DNA of 64,000 nucleotides from Roseburia_C sp900315735 (lineage in GTDB: Bacteria > Bacillota > Clostridia > Lachnospirales > Lachnospiraceae): the NCBI GenBank assembly GCA_052118425.1, contig JBQKHF010000003.1. The stretch is one strand, 5' to 3'. This document shows positions 1 through 8,809 of the stretch, piece by piece; position 1 is the stretch's first letter, and every line of letters begins with the position of its first letter. The notes under the pieces are model-generated. The model was not told the origin of the DNA. It searched no databases and saw only the letters and a list, made by a program, of their open reading frames with translations. The translations under genes and the position numbers were made by a program.

Positions 1-38
1 ATTGCTGCTTTTTGTGGGCTGTCTTTTCTTCTTGCCAT
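1..38 (-). CDS. start of a gene cut by the window edge, possibly an IS transposase
   Basis: Only the first 12 codons are present, reading MARRKDSPQKAA, preceded on the minus strand by GGAGG (47-51) at good spacing. This basic opening resembles the N-terminus of some IS256-type transposases, but that is recall from a very short stretch, not proof. The gene would lie just downstream of the truncated AraC-type gene, in the same orientation, which fits an insertion sequence that entered that gene. Confidence 0.35.
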   Translation of the reverse strand, partial: MARRKDSPQKAA

Positions 39-44
39 AAAAAT

Positions 45-88
45 AACCTCCAAACTGAGTAATTTTATCTTACATCAGTTTGGAGGTT
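45..88. repeat. 14-bp perfect inverted repeat at the end of the truncated regulator
   Basis: AACCTCCAAACTGA (45-58) and TCAGTTTGGAGGTT (75-88) are perfect reverse complements separated by 16 bases. The outer arm contains the stop codon of the truncated AraC-type gene, and the inner arm contains the ribosome site of the partial gene at the left edge. It could be the end of an insertion sequence or a hairpin protecting its transposase from read-through translation. No T-tract follows, so a simple terminator is less likely. Confidence 0.6.
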
Positions 89-621
89 TACACAAACTTT
101 GGGATGTTCCCAAAGTGTCGTTGCAGTTTTATAAATATCTGTCTTAAATACATTTCAAGCATTTCCTGATAACTATCCTTACACATCTGCAATTCATTTA
201 TCATTGTACGAAAAAGATTTTGATAGGAGGGACCAGAACCACAGTAAAATACCCTTTTGTCATCGGTCAATCCATAAGAGCGTAATATATTTGTTACATC
301 ACTGCCTGTAAAATGAACCCAGTAGACTTCAGTTTGATCTTCTGCATAATATTCATATTTTTGAGGCTCCTTTGGACGATATAAAATCATATGTCCGGCA
401 TGAACAATAGTTTCATCTTCACTATTGCGGCCAAAGTGGAAATGCGCTTTTCCGGCAGCAATATAAATCAACTGAAAATCGAGTCTGCCACGAGGTCTCC
501 AGGTGGGTAGTTTAGGATGCGTGTATAACTTATATGTTCCACACATAGTTACAATAAGCGGCTTGGATTTATCTTTTCTATCTATCGTTGAGTGGTTGAG
601 ATATGCATTATTTGTGTACAT
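88..621 (-). pseudogene. AraC-type regulator lacking its DNA-binding domain
   Basis: The 177 residues match the cupin-like sugar-sensing half of AraC-family regulators, including a jelly-roll region and the helical linker that normally leads into two helix-turn-helix units. The family is usually about 280-300 residues; this one stops right after the linker, at the inverted repeat at 45-88. The start is supported by AGGAGG upstream of the ATG at 621. It is divergent from the sugar transporter gene at 838 and was probably its regulator. Truncation by an insertion at the left edge is the likely cause. An intact AraC-type gene lies at the far end of the same locus. Confidence 0.65.
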
Positions 622-660
622 GTGTGCCTCCTTGTATTGAAATATAAAAAGTGTATGTCA

Positions 661-780
661 AAAATGGCTAAAAATCTGTCCAATATAATCCTTATGTTCA
701 TTAATTTTATCATTTTGTGCATATTTTGTCCAATTTATGATATGCCATTTTGTACTTATTTTTTATATACTAACCATAAT
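661..780 (+). promoter_or_regulatory. probable AraC-type operator and promoter region
   Basis: This AT-rich divergent gap carries two direct copies of TGTCCAAT followed by A/T bases, at 677-684 and 727-734, 50 bp apart. It also carries an inverted pair AAAATGGC (661-668) and GCCATTTT (744-751). Spaced direct repeats are the usual kind of AraC-family binding site. A -10-like CATAAT lies at 775-780, but no convincing -35 is seen at 17 bp. The operator role is inferred. Confidence 0.4.
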
Positions 781-837
781 AAAGCTGTGGGGCAAAACAA
801 AGCAAAAGGAAAAATACTTGTGGAAGGAGAAATTCTC

Positions 838-2208
838 ATGGAAGAAAAAACATACCTGAAATGGTATAACAAAGTAGGTTACGGAACGGGAGATATTGCA
901 GGAAATGTAGTATATGCTTTTTTATCATCATTTGTCATGATTTATCTGACAAATACAGTTGGGTTAAATTCGGGCATAGTAGGCACATTGATAGCAGTAT
1001 CAAAATTATTTGATGGAGTTACGGATATATTTTTCGGTACAATGATTGACCGTACAAAGAGTAGGATGGGAAAAGCAAGACCGTGGATGTTCTATGGATT
1101 CTTTGGCTGTGCTGTTACACTGTTTGGTGTATTTGCAATTCCGACCAGTCTTGGAAAAACAGCACAGTATGCATGGTTTTTTATAGCATATACATTACTT
1201 AATGCTGTGTTTTATACTGCTAATAATATTGCGTATGCAGCGTTGACATCACTGGTAACAAAAAATAGTAAAGAGCGTGTTCAGATGGGTTCTTTCCGTT
1301 TCATGTTCTCATTTGGTACAAATCTGGTCATCCAGTCTGCTACTGTTGGCGCAGTAGAAATGTTTGGTGGTGGTGCGGCCGCATGGAGAACTATCGCAGC
1401 TATTTACTGTATTATAGGTATTATTACCAATACACTTGCTGTATTTTCAGTAAAAGAACTGCCGGACGAAGAATTAAAAGATGACAGAGTAGCAGGAGAG
1501 GAAGATGACAAACTTTCTTTTAAGCAGACAATAAAACTTCTCTTTAGCAATAAATATTTTTCAATGATTTGCGTAATCTATATTCTTCAGCAGCTTCGTG
1601 CAGCTATGGTGAATGTAGGAATCTTTTTTATGACATATGTATTACTGAATAAGAATTTGTTCGGTATATTTTCATGGGCAAATAACATTCCTTTGATTAT
1701 TGCACTTGCTGTTACACCTGTACTGGTTTCAAAAATGAAAGGAATGTATAAATTAAATAAGTATAGTTATATGTTTGCTACAGTATGCCGTTTGATGGTT
1801 GCAGTGGCAGGTTATCTGGGTAGTGTTCCATTAATGCTGTTATTCACAGTTCTTACATCCTTCGGAGAAGGACCTTGGCAGGGAGATATGAGTGCAGTAA
1901 TTGCACAATGTTCAGAACATACTTATTTAAAAAGCGGTAAGCGGATTGATGGTTCCATGTTCTCCTGTACTTCGTTAGGTGTAAAGCTCGGTGGAGGTAT
2001 TGGCGTTGCACTTTCAGGCTGGTTGCTTGATATAAGCGGATATATTAATCTTGACAATGCGGTTCAGCCGGATAGCTGTATCAATATGATGTATTTTATG
2101 TATCTGTGGCTTCCATTTATATTTGACATAGTTATTGCAGTCATTCTTTCATTCCTTAATGTAGAACGGGCAAATATGAAATTAAAAGAAAATATGCTGA
2201 ATCAGTAA
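838..2208 (+). CDS. GPH-family sugar:cation symporter (MFS)
   Basis: This 456-residue membrane protein has about 12 hydrophobic segments and the GPH (glycoside-pentoside-hexuronide) layout: an N-terminal KVGYGTGDIAGN motif, then a DxxxG-type loop containing FDGVTDIFFG and RTKSRMGKARPW. It probably imports lactose or another beta-galactoside across the cytoplasmic membrane, given the lacLM genes 76 bp downstream. The ATG at 838 is chosen because AAGGAGA precedes it at 824-830; the upstream in-frame extension has no family similarity. The family often carries a C-terminal regulatory IIA domain, which is absent here. Confidence 0.85.
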   Translation: MEEKTYLKWYNKVGYGTGDIAGNVVYAFLSSFVMIYLTNTVGLNSGIVGTLIAVSKLFDGVTDIFFGTMIDRTKSRMGKARPWMFYGFFGCAVTLFGVFAIPTSLGKTAQYAWFFIAYTLLNAVFYTANNIAYAALTSLVTKNSKERVQMGSFRFMFSFGTNLVIQSATVGAVEMFGGGAAAWRTIAAIYCIIGIITNTLAVFSVKELPDEELKDDRVAGEEDDKLSFKQTIKLLFSNKYFSMICVIYILQQLRAAMVNVGIFFMTYVLLNKNLFGIFSWANNIPLIIALAVTPVLVSKMKGMYKLNKYSYMFATVCRLMVAVAGYLGSVPLMLLFTVLTSFGEGPWQGDMSAVIAQCSEHTYLKSGKRIDGSMFSCTSLGVKLGGGIGVALSGWLLDISGYINLDNAVQPDSCINMMYFMYLWLPFIFDIVIAVILSFLNVERANMKLKENMLNQ

Positions 2209-2284
2209 AGAAAATAGCCTCTCGAAATTTGCTTTAGGGGTTATATAGAAAAAGAAAATAAGAAAAGATATGAGGAGGATTATT

Positions 2285-4186
2285 ATGAACGCTGATATGA
2301 AGTGGTTAGACAATCCGGAAGTGTTTCGTGTAAACCAGTTGGACGCACATAGTGACCATAGTTACTATATGGATTATACAGATATGGAAAAATCAGATAA
2401 TCCGTTGACACAATCATTGAATGGACAATGGGAGTTTGCTTTTAGTAAAAATGTAATGGACCGACCGGAAAATTTCTATGAGGAAAATTTTGATGCATCT
2501 TCATTTGATAAGATTATGGTTCCTGGACATATTGAGCTGGCAGGCTATGACAAAATACGCTATATCAATACGATGTATCCGTGGGAGGGAAAAGAATATC
2601 ACAGGGGTGCGTATAGTATGGGGAGTACCGGGGACGAGGCAGGAATGTTTTCCGAGGCAGAGTATAATCCGGTCGGCTCTTATATCAAACGATTTGATCT
2701 GAGTGAGCAAATGCGTAAAAAGAAAATCCGTATTTGTTTTGAAGGTGTGGAAGAAGCGATGTATCTGTGGCTGAATGGTCAGTTTGTAGGATATGCAGAG
2801 GATAGTTTTACACCGTCAGAATTTGATCTGACACCATTTATCAGAGAAAAAGGAAATGTGCTGGCAGTTCAGGTTCACAAAATGAGTACAGCAGCATTTT
2901 TGGAGGATCAGGACTTTTTCCGTTTTTTTGGAATTTTCAGAAATGTAACTTTAAAAGCAGTGCCAGAGGTGCATTTGGAAGATGTATGGTTTCAACCGAC
3001 ACTAAACAAGGATAATGCAAGCGGCAGGGTATCGGTAAAGATAAAAGTAACTGCTCCAGAAGGAAAAAAAGTAGCTGCCCATTTTGTGTTAAAAGACCGG
3101 GAGAATAATCAGGTGGCAGAGGACAATATCACCTTAGAGGAAAAAGATGGAAGTCTTGTAGGAGTGATGGATACTGAGGTTGGAAGTGTTAAGGCATGGG
3201 ATAATCACTGCCCATATCTGTATCACGCATATGTAGAGCTTAGAGGCGAAGATGGAGAAATATTAGAGATAATTCCATATGACATAGGTTTCAGAAGACT
3301 GGAAATGATTGACAAGGTAATCTATTTAAATGGTAAACGTCTTGTCATTACCGGAGTAAACCGTCATGAGTGGAGTGCAAAGACGGGAAGAAGCATCAGT
3401 ATGGATGAAATGACAGCAGACATTGATTGTATGATTAGAAATAATATCAATGCAGTACGCACCTGCCATTACCCGGATCAGATACCGTGGTATTACCTGT
3501 GTGATAAAGCAGGCATTTATGTAATGGCAGAAACGAATATGGAAAGTCATGGAACATTCCAGAAACTTGGTACGATTGAACCATCGTGCAGCATACCTTG
3601 TTCTATTCCACAATGGCGGGCGGCTGTTGTTGACAGGGCTAGGAGTAATTTTGAAACTTTTAAAAACCACACAGCAATTCTTTTCTGGTCTTTAGGAAAT
3701 GAATCTTATGCGGGTGATGACATAGAAGCAATGAATACTTACTTCAAGGAAAAGCAGGATGGCAGATTTGTTCATTATGAAAGTTCTTTCTATGACCGTA
3801 ATTATGAGGAAACTATATCAGATGTAGAGAGCAGAATGTATGCAAAGCCTTATGAAGTGGAGGAATATTTAAATAATAATCCAAAGAAACCTTATCTTTT
3901 GTGTGAGTATATGCATGATATGGGTAATTCGATGGGAGGACTTGGTACTTATATAAAGTTAATAGATAAGTATGAGATGTACCACGGTGGATTTATCTGG
4001 GATTTCATTGATCAGGCACTTCTCGTGAAAGATGAAGTGACAGGAAAAGAAGTTTTGCGTTATGGCGGAGACTTTGATGATAAGCCTTCTGATTATGAGT
4101 TTTCAGGAAATGGAATTGTATTTGCAGACCGTAAGGAAAAACCAGCTATGCAGGAAGTGAGGTATTACTATGGCTTATACAGATAA
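2285..4186 (+). CDS. lacL: beta-galactosidase large subunit LacL
   Basis: This 633-residue protein is a glycoside hydrolase family 2 enzyme: jelly-roll sugar-binding domain first, then an immunoglobulin-like domain, then a TIM barrel. The acid/base glutamate is in SLGNESYAGDD and the nucleophile glutamate in LCEYMHDMGNSMGG. It stops after the barrel, whereas single-chain LacZ runs to about 1000 residues; the missing C-terminal part is the next gene. In Lactobacillus and Leuconostoc, LacL (about 628 aa) and LacM (about 318 aa) form a heterodimer with this same 17-nt gene overlap. GAGGAGG at 2272-2278 sets the ATG at 2285. Confidence 0.93.
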   Translation: MNADMKWLDNPEVFRVNQLDAHSDHSYYMDYTDMEKSDNPLTQSLNGQWEFAFSKNVMDRPENFYEENFDASSFDKIMVPGHIELAGYDKIRYINTMYPWEGKEYHRGAYSMGSTGDEAGMFSEAEYNPVGSYIKRFDLSEQMRKKKIRICFEGVEEAMYLWLNGQFVGYAEDSFTPSEFDLTPFIREKGNVLAVQVHKMSTAAFLEDQDFFRFFGIFRNVTLKAVPEVHLEDVWFQPTLNKDNASGRVSVKIKVTAPEGKKVAAHFVLKDRENNQVAEDNITLEEKDGSLVGVMDTEVGSVKAWDNHCPYLYHAYVELRGEDGEILEIIPYDIGFRRLEMIDKVIYLNGKRLVITGVNRHEWSAKTGRSISMDEMTADIDCMIRNNINAVRTCHYPDQIPWYYLCDKAGIYVMAETNMESHGTFQKLGTIEPSCSIPCSIPQWRAAVVDRARSNFETFKNHTAILFWSLGNESYAGDDIEAMNTYFKEKQDGRFVHYESSFYDRNYEETISDVESRMYAKPYEVEEYLNNNPKKPYLLCEYMHDMGNSMGGLGTYIKLIDKYEMYHGGFIWDFIDQALLVKDEVTGKEVLRYGGDFDDKPSDYEFSGNGIVFADRKEKPAMQEVRYYYGLYR

Positions 4187-5123
4187 GAATAAATTGAGAG
4201 TTGTATATGGAGATTATACACTTGGAGTACATGGAGAAGGGTTTGACTATATATTCTCTTATTCACAGGGCGGTCTGGAGTCTGTAGTAAAAAACGGTTA
4301 TGAATGGTTGTATCGTTGTCCAAGACCTACTTTTTGGAGAGCATTAACAGATAATGACAGAGGCAGCAGGTTTCATATTAAAAGTGGAAGCTGGCTCGCA
4401 TCGGATATGTTCATTGACTGCAAAAAAACGGAAGTTATTATGGACGGTGAACTGCAAAAGCAGTATGCTCCGGACAATAACAGCTATGGCGGTGATGTAG
4501 CTGCCGGAGAAATAATTGTGAAATATACCTATGAGACTGTCAGCAATCCAGCCACAACAGTCATTGTATCTTATACCATTGATGTAACTGGAAATATCAA
4601 GGTGGATGTGGATTACACAGGAGTAAAGGGACTGCCGGAACTTCCGGTATTCGGAATGAGGTTTATTATGCCGACACTTGCAGATAAATATATGTACAAG
4701 GGATTATCGGGGGAAACCTATCCGGACAGAAAGGCAGGGGCAGAAAAAGGAATTTATGAGGTATCAGATTTGAGCCTGACACCATATCTGGTTCCACAGG
4801 AATGTGGTATGAGAATGGATACAGAGTGGTTGGAGATTACAAGACATACAAGTCTGGATAATAGCAGAACGGATAGTTCACCACAGATATTACGAATAGA
4901 GAAAAACGACAAGACATTTGCTTTTTCGTGCCTGCCTTATACGGCATCAGAGGTTGAAAACGCAACACACCATGAGGAACTGCCTCCAGCAAGAAGAACA
5001 GTCCTTTGTGTCTATGGTGCAGTAAGAGGAGTCGGTGGAATTGATAGCTGGGGAAGTGATGTGGAAGATGATTATCGGATTAGTGCAGAAAAAGACATTC
5101 ACTATTCCTTCATTATCCGCTAA
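4170..5123 (+). CDS. lacM: beta-galactosidase small subunit LacM
   Basis: These 317 residues are the C-terminal LacZ domain (beta-sandwich), beginning MAYTDKNKLRVVYGDYTLG and containing the PTFWRALTDNDRG motif typical of LacM and of the LacZ small-chain region. It contributes to the active site of the LacLM dimer rather than acting alone. The ATG lies inside the end of lacL in another frame (17-nt overlap), with AGTGAGG upstream, so translational coupling is expected. This arrangement matches known two-gene enzymes, so it is not a frameshifted lacZ. Confidence 0.92.
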   Translation: MAYTDKNKLRVVYGDYTLGVHGEGFDYIFSYSQGGLESVVKNGYEWLYRCPRPTFWRALTDNDRGSRFHIKSGSWLASDMFIDCKKTEVIMDGELQKQYAPDNNSYGGDVAAGEIIVKYTYETVSNPATTVIVSYTIDVTGNIKVDVDYTGVKGLPELPVFGMRFIMPTLADKYMYKGLSGETYPDRKAGAEKGIYEVSDLSLTPYLVPQECGMRMDTEWLEITRHTSLDNSRTDSSPQILRIEKNDKTFAFSCLPYTASEVENATHHEELPPARRTVLCVYGAVRGVGGIDSWGSDVEDDYRISAEKDIHYSFIIR

Positions 5124-5147
5124 GTTTGTTTGAGGAGTTGCTTGCGA

Positions 5148-5978
5148 GTGTTATTGGTATATGAGAACAGAATAGATGGAATAGTGGCAGAGTGGAAAAA
5201 AACAGTGCATTTTCCACCACATTTACATGAAGCAATAGAGGTAGTGTATGTAACGGATGGGGATATTGAGCTTGGAGTTGGACAAGAATTGTACCATATG
5301 GATGAGGGCGATTTTGCAATCGTGTTCCCGAATGTAATACATCATTATCAGGTGTTTGGGAAAAAAGAAAATAAGGTAATATACTTGTATCTTGATCCAA
5401 CGCTGTTTCCATCCTATTACAAGGAGTTGCAGATATACAGCCCGAAGAATCCGGTTGTAAAAAAAGAGCAAGTGCATCCTGATGTAGTAAATGCCATAAA
5501 ATATCTGGCAGGAATAACAGAGGGGAATCCCATGCTGATACAGGCTTATGTACAGATGATTCTTGCCCATGTTTTCACAGAAATGCCAATGGTTGATAAA
5601 AGCACAGTAGGGAGTGATGACCTCATTTATAATGCGGTAGAATATGTAGCTAAAAATTTTAGAGAGAAAATCAGTCTTGAAAAAATGGCATACGATTTGT
5701 GCGTAAGCAGATATGTGTTATCAAGAATGTTTGCAAAAACCTTTCACTGTAATTTTAGTAAATATGTGAATGGAGTCCGGTTAAATTATGCAGTTACTGC
5801 GCTGGAAAACACAATGGATTCCATTACAAATATATGCCTTGATTGTGGGTTTGAAAGTCAAAGAACTTTTAACCGTGTTTTTAAGGATAGATATAAGATT
5901 ACACCAAGAGAGTACAGAAAAAGGAGAGGACTTATTAATAAAAGCGTAGTAGTGAATGATAGAGGGGGGAAGAGGTAA
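5148..5978 (+). CDS. AraC-family transcriptional regulator of the lac locus
   Basis: About 276 residues: an N-terminal cupin sensing domain (PPHLHEAIEVVYV, then FAIVFPNVIHHYQVFG) and two C-terminal helix-turn-helix motifs ending with the AraC signature FNRVFKDRYKITPREYRKRR. It is complete, unlike the truncated AraC-type gene at the other end. It starts 24 bp after lacM, so it is probably co-transcribed and senses a sugar handled by the locus. GAGGAG at 5132-5137 favours the GTG at 5148 or the TTG at 5142; no ATG is available nearby, so the exact start is uncertain. Confidence 0.85.
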   Translation: MLLVYENRIDGIVAEWKKTVHFPPHLHEAIEVVYVTDGDIELGVGQELYHMDEGDFAIVFPNVIHHYQVFGKKENKVIYLYLDPTLFPSYYKELQIYSPKNPVVKKEQVHPDVVNAIKYLAGITEGNPMLIQAYVQMILAHVFTEMPMVDKSTVGSDDLIYNAVEYVAKNFREKISLEKMAYDLCVSRYVLSRMFAKTFHCNFSKYVNGVRLNYAVTALENTMDSITNICLDCGFESQRTFNRVFKDRYKITPREYRKRRGLINKSVVVNDRGGKR

Positions 5979-6047
5979 GTGGAATGTGGCATTAAAATTT
6001 TGGAGCATTAGTATTATCTGGTTATCGGATATGTGGTTAAAAGAAAA

Positions 6048-6092
6048 CCATGTATGTTCAATATTTTAGATTGAACATACATGGGCCTTTTT
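6048..6092 (+). terminator. rho-independent terminator after the lac locus
   Basis: CCATGTATGTTCAAT (6048-6062) pairs perfectly with ATTGAACATACATGG (6070-6084), loop of 7, followed by GCCTTTTTG. It also sits just past the end of the convergent gene at 6106, so it may serve both strands. Confidence 0.85.
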
Positions 6093-6105
6093 GTATTGTC
6101 GAATC

Positions 6106-7323
6106 CTACACCAGCTTCTTTCTTGCAGCCTTTTTCTTTGGTGCCGGCTCGGCAGCGGCTGTTGCGGCAGCCTGATTCTGGCGCTTGCGGAACCGGTCGG
6201 CTACATCTTTGATATATTTGTCTGAGGTAAAATGCTTTAAAGTATTTTCATCAATGGCAATCCGGTTATCCATGGTCTTCATGATATCCTGAATCTGGAT
6301 AATGTCATAGATGTGCGGGTCACGCAAATCAAAGATTTCATTATTAGTAAACTGTAAGATAAGAGGTTTGGAATAATCCTCCGGGTTATCTTCAAGAATC
6401 ATCGCCTTTTCGCCATTGGATAAATCTACACAGGCACCTCTCGGAAGAATGTGGATGCAAAGAGAAAGTGCACGGACAATCTTTGTATCATATTTTTCCG
6501 GAAACTCCTGCAAATATTTCATGGCAACGATTTCGGAAATCGGCTCATTGGTTAAACTCATGGCAGTCATCCGGTCAAAGGCATCTGCAACCTGTAAGAG
6601 TTTTGTGCCGCTGCTGCGGAAAATCTTGGACGGATCAGCAGCTTCTTCCGGAGCGGAGAGCGCAATAAACTGGGTAATGATTTTTAAAGCATCCGGTGAT
6701 AACTTCACACTATGGGTCTGTGGATTGAGATAATCTAAGCTCTTGATGCGGCAGGCAAGAATTTTCTTTTCATCCGCTTCTGTTAATCGCTCGGATTTTT
6801 CTGCAAGTTCAGTTGGTACTAAAAGCCAGCCAAAATCATAGAGCAGTGCAGCTGTTACACAGGTCTGCTGAAAATCATCCGGCATATTTAACTGGTGTGT
6901 CAGCATGGCAACCAGAATGGCAACACTGATGGAATGCTTGTATACATAATCAGCAGAGCTTCTTAAATTCTGCGCAAAGTTTAGTTTGTGGTCAAGACGG
7001 CCATACTGGGACAGAATCGAAGAGACCAGCGTTGGAAGCTTGTCCGGTTGTCTGCCTTTACGAATCATATCCATGCAGTCGCGAAGCTGGAACATGGAAA
7101 TGGTCTGGAACTGTTCGAAAGCAATATCCTCTTCGGATAATGGCGGAACCGGTTCAGCAGGTTCCAGAATATAGATACCAATCAGTTCAAAATTCCGGAT
7201 ACTTTCGATACCCTGCTGGGTCAGTTTTGTGTCGCGGTCATAAAGCATGACGCCAAATTTATTATAGATAGGTTTAGCAAGACGCATGCCGGGTTTCAAC
7301 TCGTCTGTCCGTATAAATAGCAT
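6106..7323 (-). CDS. HD-GYP-like protein with degenerate catalytic motifs
   Basis: The 405-residue protein opens with the domain that precedes many HD-GYP phosphodiesterases (IRTDELKPGMRLAKPIYN), followed by an HD-like helical domain and a lysine/alanine-rich tail. HD-GYP enzymes hydrolyse c-di-GMP using an HD pair and HHExxDGxGYP. Here the HD site reads LLYDFGW, with tyrosine in place of histidine, and no GYP motif is visible, so catalysis is unlikely and a binding or signalling role is inferred. AAGGAGGT precedes the ATG at 7323; an upstream in-frame extension is rejected because it lacks a ribosome site. Confidence 0.7.
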   Translation of the reverse strand: MLFIRTDELKPGMRLAKPIYNKFGVMLYDRDTKLTQQGIESIRNFELIGIYILEPAEPVPPLSEEDIAFEQFQTISMFQLRDCMDMIRKGRQPDKLPTLVSSILSQYGRLDHKLNFAQNLRSSADYVYKHSISVAILVAMLTHQLNMPDDFQQTCVTAALLYDFGWLLVPTELAEKSERLTEADEKKILACRIKSLDYLNPQTHSVKLSPDALKIITQFIALSAPEEAADPSKIFRSSGTKLLQVADAFDRMTAMSLTNEPISEIVAMKYLQEFPEKYDTKIVRALSLCIHILPRGACVDLSNGEKAMILEDNPEDYSKPLILQFTNNEIFDLRDPHIYDIIQIQDIMKTMDNRIAIDENTLKHFTSDKYIKDVADRFRKRQNQAAATAAAEPAPKKKAARKKLV

Positions 7324-7375
7324 GGCGGTTACCTCCTTACAAAATATGTTTTTCTCCATTAAAATTCCTAGTTCA

Positions 7376-7404
7376 AATATAGCACAAGCAGAGGTTAAAA
7401 ACAA
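7376..7404 (-). promoter_or_regulatory. sigma-A-type promoter for the HD-GYP-like gene
   Basis: On the minus strand TTGTTT (7404-7399), a 17-bp spacer and TATATT (7381-7376) lie about 53 bp before the start codon. Confidence 0.5.
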
Positions 7405-7436
7405 TCTTGGGATTGAAAAAGAAGTGTAGTTTTTCA

Positions 7437-7466
7437 TTGCATTTTCATAAGAAAGCTGTCTATAAT
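7437..7466 (+). promoter_or_regulatory. sigma-A-type promoter for the cell-wall hydrolase gene
   Basis: TTGCAT (7437-7442), an 18-bp spacer and a perfect TATAAT (7461-7466) lie 49 bp before the ATG at 7516. Confidence 0.6.
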
Positions 7467-7515
7467 AAAGGAAGAAGACAAGGGGCATAAGAAAGCCATA
7501 AAAGAGGATATAAAT

Positions 7516-8808
7516 ATGAAGAAAAACAGTAAACGACGTATGCTTTCCGCATTGCTGATACTGTTTCTGATGATACAGATGACGGTGCAGGCAGACACCG
7601 GTACAAAGGAAAGCGTGGACCTGGCATCCAAGGACACCGGAAGCAGCGTGGAAGAGCTGGAACGTCAGAGAGAGGAACAGCAGTCGCAGCTTGATTCCTT
7701 GAAAGAATATCAGATAAATCTTTCCGATGAACTGACGGAATTAAATAATGGATTGCAGAAAATCAGCAACGAACTGGCGGATACCCAGGATGAAATTGCG
7801 GCGAAAAATGTGGAGATTGAAGCAGCAGAAAGCCGGATTGCAGAGCTGACGACACGTTCTGAGAGCCAGTACGAAGCCATGAAGAAAAGAGTACAATATA
7901 TGTACGAAAATGGCAATCAGTCATACATAGAGCTGTTACTTGGAGCAAGTTCCTTTTCGGATTTTTTAAACCGGGTGGAATATGCCAAATCCATTTATGA
8001 TTATGACAGGCAGGAACTTTCCAATTATCAGGATACACTGGCTGAATTAAAGCAGCAGAAGGAAGATTTAGAAACAGCAAAAGAAGAATTGCTGGCGGCA
8101 GAACAGATGAAGCAGGAGCAGAAAAGCAAAGCGGACAGCCTGGTGGCAGCCCAGCAGGAAAAACTGAATACAGCAAAGTCAGATGTTGCAGATGCACAGA
8201 CGGAGATTGCAGATACGGATGCGGAAATCGCAAGACAGAAAGCATACGAGGAAGAGTTAGAGGCACAGAAGGCAAAAGAAGATGCAGCCCGCCAGGAGGA
8301 GATTAAGCGTCAGGAAGAAGAACTCATTAACGGGCAGCAGGGAAATAATTCCGATAATAATGCCAATTCAGATGGGACATCCTCCGGGGATAACGCAGGA
8401 AATGATACTTCCGGTGGCGGAACGAAAGACGATGGTGCATCAGATAATGGCACTTCCGGTGGTGGAACAGTAAATGCCAGCGATGTTGCCATGCTTGCGG
8501 CACTGATTCAGTGTGAAGCAGGTGGCGAAAGCTATGAAGGAAAGCTTGCTGTTGGAAGTGTGGTCATGAACCGTGTGGATAGCAGTTATTTCCCGGATAC
8601 TGTGGTAGGTGTCATCTATCAGAGTGGGCAGTTCTCACCGGTAGCCAGTGGACGTTTCGCAGTGGTGCTTTCATCGGGGGCAGATGCGTCCTGTGTGCAG
8701 GCTGCCACAGAAGTATTAGCAGGTACAAGAACCTTAAATTGCCTGTATTTCCGCAGAAACAACGGACTCATTAACGGAACTGTAATCGGAAACCATGTAT
8801 TTTATTAA
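7516..8808 (+). CDS. secreted coiled-coil cell-wall hydrolase (SleB/CwlJ-type domain)
   Basis: 430 residues. A signal peptide (basic MKKNSKRR, hydrophobic core, cleavage near VQA) is followed by a long coiled coil to about residue 270, like the PcsB/EnvC-type regulators of septal hydrolases. Next is a Gly/Asn/Ser/Asp-rich linker, then a C-terminal Hydrolase_2 domain (AALIQCEAGGESYEGKLAVG, VMNRVDSS, QFSPV). That domain family includes the spore-cortex enzymes SleB and CwlJ, with a catalytic glutamate in the CEA(G)GE region. It probably cleaves peptidoglycan outside the membrane. It is divergently transcribed from the HD-GYP-like gene and followed by a structured terminator. Confidence 0.85.
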   Translation: MKKNSKRRMLSALLILFLMIQMTVQADTGTKESVDLASKDTGSSVEELERQREEQQSQLDSLKEYQINLSDELTELNNGLQKISNELADTQDEIAAKNVEIEAAESRIAELTTRSESQYEAMKKRVQYMYENGNQSYIELLLGASSFSDFLNRVEYAKSIYDYDRQELSNYQDTLAELKQQKEDLETAKEELLAAEQMKQEQKSKADSLVAAQQEKLNTAKSDVADAQTEIADTDAEIARQKAYEEELEAQKAKEDAARQEEIKRQEEELINGQQGNNSDNNANSDGTSSGDNAGNDTSGGGTKDDGASDNGTSGGGTVNASDVAMLAALIQCEAGGESYEGKLAVGSVVMNRVDSSYFPDTVVGVIYQSGQFSPVASGRFAVVLSSGADASCVQAATEVLAGTRTLNCLYFRRNNGLINGTVIGNHVFY

Positions 8809-8809
8809 A

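Noticed and set aside
592..837. N-terminal extension of the GPH transporter from 592
   Set aside because: The region is an AT-rich divergent promoter gap; the ATG at 838 has a ribosome site and gives the family N-terminus.
2285..5123. lacZ apparently broken by a frameshift near 4180
   Set aside because: Sizes, the LacM-type start and the 17-nt overlap match the known two-subunit LacLM enzyme, so both genes are called intact.
7324..7488. N-terminal extension of the HD-GYP-like protein
   Set aside because: It has no ribosome site and covers the predicted promoter; AAGGAGGT precedes the ATG at 7323.
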